A DNA stretch of 51,173 nt. Origin: a virus. Position numbers and translations under genes: made by a program. Positions 45,701 to 51,173 of the stretch are shown here, piece by piece; the stretch's first letter is position 1, and each line of letters begins with the position of its first letter. The notes beneath the pieces are model-generated. The model was not told the origin of the DNA, did no database searches, and saw only the letters and a program-made list of their open reading frames with translations. Location of the stretch: positions 1 to 51,173 of IMG/VR virus record IMGVR_UViG_3300025889_000169; one strand, given 5' to 3'.

Positions 45701-45777
45701 GCTAAATAAAAACGTCATTACAAGTAATGACTTAGGCAAAAAACGAAAACTTTTAGGCATTTAGGCAAACAGAGGCA
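45701..45777 (+). promoter_or_regulatory. Leader of the polymerase gene: late box, palindrome, TAGGCA repeats
   Basis: GCTAAATA (45701-45708) is followed by a perfect 8-bp palindrome, GTCATTAC-AA-GTAATGAC (45714-45731). TTAGGCA follows at 45732, 45753 and 45761, and AGGCA lies at 45773 right before the ATG. There is no clear Shine-Dalgarno. Confidence 0.65.
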
Positions 45778-47475
45778 ATGAAATTACCAAAAGATGCGAA
45801 GGCTCAATTAGATAGGCTACTTGGCAGGTTCACAAGGCAAATACCAGAGGCTCCTGAGTACCAAGACAGACTCGTCGAAGAATTTGAGATTATTCTCAAA
45901 CTTCGCTTTACTGATTATTTCCTAACAATTTGCGACGTACTAGCTCTGACCGAGGACATTCCACATATGACTCGGGGTTCAGCAGGGTCTAGTCTTGTCT
46001 GTTATCTACTAGGTATTACAGACGTTGATCCCATAAGGTGGCAGATACCTGTTGCCCGTTTCCTAAATCCTTTGAGGGATGATCTACCAGACGTAGACAT
46101 AGACTTTCCGCATTGGCAACAGGACACTGTGATGCAACGTATCTTTGCAAATTGGCCAGAACGTTCAGCAAGAATCAGTAACTATGTGCTATACAAGGAG
46201 CGCAGTGCTCGCAGAGAAGCGGCGCGCCGTCTAGGTGCGTCTGGTAGACTCCCTCGTAATTTTCGTTATGAAGATTTAGACATTGACAAGGAAGAGGCCA
46301 TGAGAATCGAACACAAATTAATAGGCAAAAAACGAAGCATCAGCAAACACTGTGGTGGTGTGCTGGTATTTGAGAGAAAACTACCCAAGAGTTTATTCAA
46401 CAAAGACAATCAGATATTATTAGACAAACGTGAAGTAGAAGACTTAGAACACCTTAAGATAGACATACTTGCTAACAGAGGTCTAAGCCAACTTATTGAA
46501 ATAGATCCTGACACGCCACTGGAAGCATATCCAGAACAGGACTTTGAAACAAGTCAGTTACTATGTAGGGGTGATGTTATTGGCGTAACACAAGCAGAAT
46601 CTCCTGCAATGAGACGGCTGTTCCGTGCAATACAGCCACAATCAAAAGCAGACTGTGTGTTTGCCACAGCACTCATACGTCCTGTTGCAACTACAGGCAG
46701 ACAGAAAGCAAGTTTCTTTCAGGACTGGACAGAACAAAGACTAGAGGACACTATTGTATATGAGGATGATGCTATACGTAAGATTGCTAAACTCATAGGC
46801 TGCGACTTGTATGAAGCAGACATGTACAGACGTGCGTTTGCTAAGAAGGATGAAGAACGTGTAATAGAATTTATGAGTCGAATGGGCGAACATGCTGACA
46901 AGGAAGCAATCATACAAGAGCTGTATGGACTGGGTAACTTTGGACTGTGCCGCGCTCATGCTGTAAACCTGGGTAGACTTATTTGGGCACTTGCATATCA
47001 AAAGGCACACAACCCACTAAAGTTTTGGCAGGCTGCACTCAAGCACTGTCAGGGATCATACAAGCGTTGGGTACACAAGCAGGAAGCAAAAACAGCAGGT
47101 TGGGATCTACGTGATCTTGGATATGAGAATGGAATATGTGAGTCACCTGTTACACAATACAAACGCAATGGCTATTGGTCACAGCCAGAGTTTATGCCCA
47201 ATATGTTTGTACAGGAAACCTATTTGGACCGTGTAAACTTTGCAGGGCTTGTAGCAAATGGGCGTGTATTCAAGGGTGCAGAGGGCAAGTATGTCACGTT
47301 TGTTACGCTAGGCGTGGGCAATAGTGATTACGTAGACGTAACTATCAAAAAGCCCTTTGGCTTCAGAGACCATGATGTTATTGTGGGTTCGGGTAAGATA
47401 CGCATGACTAACGGCACACGCTATATTGACTGTTGGGAAGCAAAGGGCTATAGACTAGATAGATATTTGTCCTAG
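45778..47475 (+). CDS. Short C-family DNA polymerase (DnaE/PolC palm-fingers type, no PHP domain)
   Basis: Motifs of bacterial Pol III alpha follow in order: RGSAGSSLVCYLLGITDVDP (66-85), RFLNP (94-98), PDVDIDF with D107 and D109 (104-110), SKHCGGVLVF (189-198) and HLKIDIL with D229. Next come a GVTQAESPAMRRL-type finger helix and the GNFGLCRAHAVNLGRL helix. The C-terminal 90 residues look like an OB fold (FAGLVANGRVFKGAEGKYVT). All three catalytic Asp are kept, but at 565 aa the N-terminal PHP domain and tau-binding end are absent. It could replicate or repair phage DNA. Confidence 0.8.
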   Translation: MKLPKDAKAQLDRLLGRFTRQIPEAPEYQDRLVEEFEIILKLRFTDYFLTICDVLALTEDIPHMTRGSAGSSLVCYLLGITDVDPIRWQIPVARFLNPLRDDLPDVDIDFPHWQQDTVMQRIFANWPERSARISNYVLYKERSARREAARRLGASGRLPRNFRYEDLDIDKEEAMRIEHKLIGKKRSISKHCGGVLVFERKLPKSLFNKDNQILLDKREVEDLEHLKIDILANRGLSQLIEIDPDTPLEAYPEQDFETSQLLCRGDVIGVTQAESPAMRRLFRAIQPQSKADCVFATALIRPVATTGRQKASFFQDWTEQRLEDTIVYEDDAIRKIAKLIGCDLYEADMYRRAFAKKDEERVIEFMSRMGEHADKEAIIQELYGLGNFGLCRAHAVNLGRLIWALAYQKAHNPLKFWQAALKHCQGSYKRWVHKQEAKTAGWDLRDLGYENGICESPVTQYKRNGYWSQPEFMPNMFVQETYLDRVNFAGLVANGRVFKGAEGKYVTFVTLGVGNSDYVDVTIKKPFGFRDHDVIVGSGKIRMTNGTRYIDCWEAKGYRLDRYLS

Positions 47476-48389
47476 ATGTTTATACCATAGTCTTGTCTAC
47501 GAATACCTTTGAGCATGTCTTGTCTATCCAATTCCTGTATGGTTTGTTCGTTAATTGGAGTCCTAGGATTAAAACATGCAGGCTGAGTTACTTCACTGAT
47601 AAACCAGTTTAGATTATTTTTTTCAAACCAATCTAAAGTTTCCTGTTTATAAGGTAATAGAACATTAGTAAGTGCAAAGTGTACACTAATGTCACAACCT
47701 ATACTTTTAAATTTCTCAAGGTTAACTAATAATTTATCCCATTTTAACGGCCAACGTTGGTATTCGTAACGACTTTCTATACCGTCAATACTTAAACATA
47801 ATATTAATTTTTTGAACTTTTTAAGTACTGTTAGTAAATCTTCCGTTAATTCTATACTACCATTTGTGATAATGCTAACAGTACAGTCTTTGTTTAGTCT
47901 TTCTAATATTTCTATGTTCTTTGATTCTAAAAGTGTTTCACCGCCTAGCAGTTCCACATATTTTGCTGTATCAAAATCTATTTCATTAAGTAACTCGTCG
48001 CCTATTGTTCTTTTATGTGCTATACCATCCAAACTTTCCCACATGCTGCTATAATTTGGAGAACACATTATACAAGCAGCGTTGCAAACATTACTAGTAG
48101 TAATCTGATAGATTGTTGGCTGATAATGTGTACAAATCTTTTTTAAATTTTCAATATCTAGATCATAAAGTGTATCAGCAAGTATGTTTTGCTGTTGTCT
48201 CCTGCTCGTCTGACCTAGGTCTTCTGAGTTCCAGCATTTCTGACATGCAGAAGTTTTTATTCCATTACTAATCTCTGTTCTTATTAAATCTATGTCATAG
48301 TCCTGAGGTAACCAGCAACAGTGCCCGATACGACCTCTTGGATATATTTCTTTTGCTAACCATGGCATAACACAAAATGTATCTGACAT
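47472..48389 (-). CDS. Radical SAM protein, twitch/SPASM-related (305 aa)
   Basis: The cluster motif is C102-x3-C106-x2-C109 (SNVCNAACIMCS). A Cys-rich N-terminal part (IGHCCWLPQD, SACQKCWNSED) is typical of the twitch/SPASM-type proteins in marine phages. KYVELLGGETLLE supplies the GGE motif for SAM. The enzyme would make a 5'-deoxyadenosyl radical, but the target is unknown. It sits next to a second, similar protein, and its end overlaps the polymerase gene by four bases on the opposite strand. Confidence 0.82.
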   Translation of the reverse strand: MSDTFCVMPWLAKEIYPRGRIGHCCWLPQDYDIDLIRTEISNGIKTSACQKCWNSEDLGQTSRRQQQNILADTLYDLDIENLKKICTHYQPTIYQITTSNVCNAACIMCSPNYSSMWESLDGIAHKRTIGDELLNEIDFDTAKYVELLGGETLLESKNIEILERLNKDCTVSIITNGSIELTEDLLTVLKKFKKLILCLSIDGIESRYEYQRWPLKWDKLLVNLEKFKSIGCDISVHFALTNVLLPYKQETLDWFEKNNLNWFISEVTQPACFNPRTPINEQTIQELDRQDMLKGIRRQDYGINI

Positions 48390-49502
48390 CTATAGGTACC
48401 TGCTGTAAAAACTTGAAACTTCAGGAAATGTTTTAGTCCAATCCTGCTTCCTCCAACCATCAACCTTTTGGATCTCAGATATCATTTTTTTAATCAGTGC
48501 AGAATTTTCAACAAAATTAGTTGGTACAAGACCAAAAATATCGGTTCCGGTAATTCTGTCTATATACTCGTTAGTCATTGACTGTAAACTAAAAATACCA
48601 TATGCATTATGCGTTGTATGATTAGTAATATCCCCCAAGCGATTAGTACTAAAATTAGACCTAGCCCAATTGACTAATTCATTATGATAATACAAGTTAA
48701 AAATGCTCAGGGTTTCTTCTACTAGAAACATCATATTAACTGGTGCAGTGTCAACTATTTCTTGGATATTTTCAGTAACTTGATTCCAGCTAGCTGGCCA
48801 TCTAAGATATTCAAAGCGTTCAGCAACACCATCTAAACTAATATTAAGTTTTACAAGATGTGCTTTTTCTATAATAGAATAATGACGTTCTCCAATTGGC
48901 TGTGTGCCATTTGTTTGAAAACTAATTGTAAGCTGGTTACCAGCATTGGGAACATTGTTAACAAGATAGTCAGCAACTTTCCAATAACTTTCTCCAAGTA
49001 ATGTCTCGCCACCGCCAAATACTACGCTTTTAAGATTAGATAAGTCTAGAGTTTTAAGTATAGCAATCATTTCCTCGACACGATCAGGTTTTGGATCCAT
49101 CTCTGAGATTGCATTATTGTCCTTTAAATGTTTTTGCCAAAATGTGCTGCTATGAGGTCCACAGCTACGACATGATAGGTTGCAACTTGTGCTAAACATC
49201 AAATCTAAACGTAACGGGCCAGATATGTTTCTTTGTACACCAAACTGTTCTAACATTCCTTGTCTGAAGCTAATTAGGCCGGCACGTTCATTTGCTTGAC
49301 AAGACCAACAGCTATCTAACCACTCTCCCTGATCGTTTTTTTGTCTAATTACCTCAAAGTTCTTTTTTTCCCAAACATTATTAGTTTGAATAAAGTCACT
49401 GGTGTCCAAACAACAATATTTAATATTGATTCCAGTCCCTTGTTTTAAGTTAATATTAAGACCTCCGTGAATCATAGGGCAATATGTAGAATTATCAGTC
49501 AT
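48390..49502 (-). CDS. Radical SAM protein, twitch/SPASM-related (370 aa)
   Basis: C107-x3-C111-x2-C114 (STSCNLSCRSCG) binds the [4Fe-4S] cluster, and VVFGGGETLLGE gives the GGE motif. The N-terminal part has further cysteines (TYCPMIHGG, IKYCCLD, WLDSCWSCQANER) that could bind an auxiliary cluster. NISLDGVAERFEYLRWPASW is a shared block with the neighbouring radical SAM protein (SIDGIESRYEYQRWPLKW), so the two are paralogues. Substrate unknown. Confidence 0.82.
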   Translation of the reverse strand: MTDNSTYCPMIHGGLNINLKQGTGINIKYCCLDTSDFIQTNNVWEKKNFEVIRQKNDQGEWLDSCWSCQANERAGLISFRQGMLEQFGVQRNISGPLRLDLMFSTSCNLSCRSCGPHSSTFWQKHLKDNNAISEMDPKPDRVEEMIAILKTLDLSNLKSVVFGGGETLLGESYWKVADYLVNNVPNAGNQLTISFQTNGTQPIGERHYSIIEKAHLVKLNISLDGVAERFEYLRWPASWNQVTENIQEIVDTAPVNMMFLVEETLSIFNLYYHNELVNWARSNFSTNRLGDITNHTTHNAYGIFSLQSMTNEYIDRITGTDIFGLVPTNFVENSALIKKMISEIQKVDGWRKQDWTKTFPEVSSFYSRYL

Positions 49503-50889
49503 TTTGCTTCAGACTCGCTAACATATCTTTGAGTTTCGAGCTCTGGACATTCGCAGTGATCTTAGCAACCTCCGTATCCTCTCCATCTCCGGAGTTTCCG
49601 GTTGATTTGAGTTGCTCGTAGATTGAACTGCTTTGCTTCTTAAAGTTCTGATAGTCTTCATCCTCACCTAAGTCTCTAATACGCAGGTTTTCAATATCAA
49701 ACTCCAAGTCTACCTTTTGTCCAACACCACTTGAACTACGTGTTTTCATTAGCTGTATCTGATAACGTCCACGCTCACGCATTGCACGACTTGTAAAGAT
49801 ACCAAACACATTGTCTGCTGTATTGATCTTACTAATACCGCCACTGATGTGCGAATGGTCAAATTCAATTTCTTCCACTGCACTACGGTTCAACTGCGAT
49901 GCCGTTACAAAGATTGTGTTAATTTCTCTAGCCAAGTTACGTAGTTCTTCACTTACATACTTGTCCTTAACAAACAGGTCATTGGGACTGACCTTTGCAC
50001 TAACTGGCATCAACAGATCCAAGTAGTCAATAAGCAGGAAGTCAATACGCATGTTCTTTGTAATCTCAAGTTCCTTCAAATATGCTCTAACATCATTAAC
50101 TGTGCTTTGTGCTGGCATATACTTGATCTGTAGGTTGCCTGCTTTCTTACCCACCATCTTAACTTTCATCTCAACAGTATCCAAGTCTTTGAATACTTCT
50201 TTAGTACTGATGTTTGTAAGCATACTGTCAATACGCATAGCACTCAACCCTTCACTAAGTTCTAGTGTTAGGTATACACCGTTGAGTCCTGCTGTTACCC
50301 AATTAACAGCCAAGTTTTGCATAAACAAACTCTTACCACTACCACTACCACCTGCAAAGATATTTAGCTCGCCCTTGTTCATACCACCAAACAGTTTACG
50401 ATCCAGTGCAGGCCAACCTGTGCTTACCTGTCCGTTGTTGTCCTTGAGTGCCATAAGTCGTGCTCTAGGATTTTCAAAGTAGTCTGTACCCATGTCCTTG
50501 GTTAGACTAATCTGCACTGCGTCTTTGATTAGTTTCTCTACAGGATCATAAGTGCCTTTTTCTAGTAAGTCTGCTGCTTTTAGAATTGCACGTTCCAGTT
50601 CCTGTCGCTTGGTAAACGACTCAAACTCCTCAAGGAACCAATCGTTATGTCCTTCTGCCATTTCTGGGATAGGTTTTGCATCTAAGTGTGTAGCAGCGTT
50701 CAACTGTTCATACGTAGGCATAGTGCTATGCTTTGTAGCATGCTCCTTGATAAACTCTGCTGCGTCACGCAAACTGCGATCAAAGTTCTCTGCGTTAAAG
50801 ATGTTCTGCACTCTGACGTAGTTTTGTGCATCCTGCATCATCATTTCTAAAAACAGTTTTTGTAAATCTGGCGTATATTCTCTAGCCAT
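49495..50889 (-). CDS. 41: Replicative DnaB-type helicase, T4 gp41-like
   Basis: The Walker A motif is in IFAGGSGSGKSLFMQNLAVN (about 177-196) and Walker B is IDFLLIDYLDLL. TASQLNRSAV and SHISGGISKINTADNVFGIF are further RecA-core motifs of DnaB helicases. The N-terminal 130 residues fit the primase-interacting domain. It unwinds DNA 5' to 3' at the fork. The start at 50889 overlaps the stop of the upstream gene as TAATG; the longer frame has no support. It overlaps the radical SAM gene by eight bases. Confidence 0.93.
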   Translation of the reverse strand: MAREYTPDLQKLFLEMMMQDAQNYVRVQNIFNAENFDRSLRDAAEFIKEHATKHSTMPTYEQLNAATHLDAKPIPEMAEGHNDWFLEEFESFTKRQELERAILKAADLLEKGTYDPVEKLIKDAVQISLTKDMGTDYFENPRARLMALKDNNGQVSTGWPALDRKLFGGMNKGELNIFAGGSGSGKSLFMQNLAVNWVTAGLNGVYLTLELSEGLSAMRIDSMLTNISTKEVFKDLDTVEMKVKMVGKKAGNLQIKYMPAQSTVNDVRAYLKELEITKNMRIDFLLIDYLDLLMPVSAKVSPNDLFVKDKYVSEELRNLAREINTIFVTASQLNRSAVEEIEFDHSHISGGISKINTADNVFGIFTSRAMRERGRYQIQLMKTRSSSGVGQKVDLEFDIENLRIRDLGEDEDYQNFKKQSSSIYEQLKSTGNSGDGEDTEVAKITANVQSSKLKDMLASLKQND

Positions 50890-51173
50890 TAACACTTTCC
50901 ACAATTAAAAACACAATAATTAGGCCTTGTATCTTGTATTGTAGCATAAAAATTTTTAAATCTACTAATACATTCACTCAAAGTATAATCCTGTATGCTC
51001 ATTTTATCTTTCCACCATTCGCTTTTATACCAAAATTCATAATTTTTGCTGTAGCAGCAAGGTGCGTAAAAACCGTCAGCACTTATGAAATGTTCTTTAT
51101 CAGAAACACATTTTGGATCTATGCTAAATGACTTAATACCTTTCGTTTTATATTCTTGCTGTACTGTATCTCT
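50889..51173 (-). CDS. Cys-rich (probable radical SAM/SPASM) protein, C-terminal part only
   Basis: The frame is open to the right edge, so only 94 residues are visible. They contain FSIDPKCVSDKEHFISADGF, then YAPCCYSKNYEFWYKSEWWK and a final PNYCVFNCGKC. The CC motif after a short beta part and the closing C-x3-C-x2-C spacing resemble the auxiliary-cluster region of SPASM/twitch proteins. Two complete radical SAM genes lie just to the left, across the helicase. The core radical SAM motif would be outside the window. Confidence 0.65.
   Translation of the reverse strand, partial: RDTVQQEYKTKGIKSFSIDPKCVSDKEHFISADGFYAPCCYSKNYEFWYKSEWWKDKMSIQDYTLSECISRFKNFYATIQDTRPNYCVFNCGKC

Overview
The window looks like part of the genome of a marine T4-like myovirus that infects an alphaproteobacterium (a SAR11/Pelagibacter-type host would fit). 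The T4-like signs are a gp41-type DnaB helicase, class Ia ribonucleotide reductase (NrdA, NrdB, glutaredoxin), many T4-late-type promoter boxes (consensus NATAAATA), a PAAR spike-tip protein, a pectate-lyase-fold tail spike, and a set of proteins with T4-style capsid-targeting N-termini. The alphaproteobacterial signs are a circularly permuted tmRNA gene and a glycine-zipper lipoprotein of the rickettsial 17-kDa antigen type. DNA is AT-rich and genes are tightly packed, often with TAATG or ATGA overlaps. Almost everything is on the minus strand, except two plus-strand islands (4663-7702 and 44936-47475).

Layout. 1-2819: small early-type genes, a hexapeptide-repeat protein and two tRNAs (Arg-UCU and a long, probable Ile-UAU) behind one sigma70-like promoter. 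3000-4613: small genes, a methyltransferase and a previously unlisted 57-aa Cys-rich protein. 4663-7702 (plus): a late operon of membrane and secreted proteins. 7740-10360: tiny late peptides, a probable internal head protein and an unknown. 10357-12955: GMP reductase, ClpS, Hsp20, ribosomal protein bS21. 12948-17955: a membrane coiled-coil protein with a textbook -1 frameshift site, then two structural proteins. 17963-20457: dCMP deaminase, small phage proteins, a damaged tRNA-Asn and a lipoprotein. 20506-24959: HExxH protein, 2OG oxygenase, SleB-like cell-wall hydrolase, SNase, bL33-like and other small basic proteins, another lipoprotein. 24965-25276: permuted tmRNA. 25317-27539: large virion-type protein and PAAR protein. 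27571-31991: PurS, glutaredoxin, NrdB, NrdA. 32428-44876: tail spike, PD-(D/E)XK nuclease, two related glycosyltransferase-like proteins, virion and head-internal proteins. 44936-47475 (plus): lipase and a short C-family DNA polymerase. 47472-51173: two complete radical SAM proteins, gp41 helicase, and the cut-off end of a third Cys-rich, radical-SAM-like protein.

How the genes work together. Nucleotide supply (NrdAB, glutaredoxin, dCMP deaminase, PurS, GMP reductase) feeds replication (gp41, possibly the C-family polymerase). A translation and protein-quality module (tmRNA, bS21, bL33-like protein, tRNAs, Hsp20, ClpS) may reprogram host ribosomes and ClpAP. At least nine unrelated proteins begin with a short peptide ending in [I/L]-x-E, which matches T4 capsid targeting plus gp21 cleavage and suggests a large set of head-internal cargo. 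Promoter spacing suggests that several transcripts, early and late, are leaderless.
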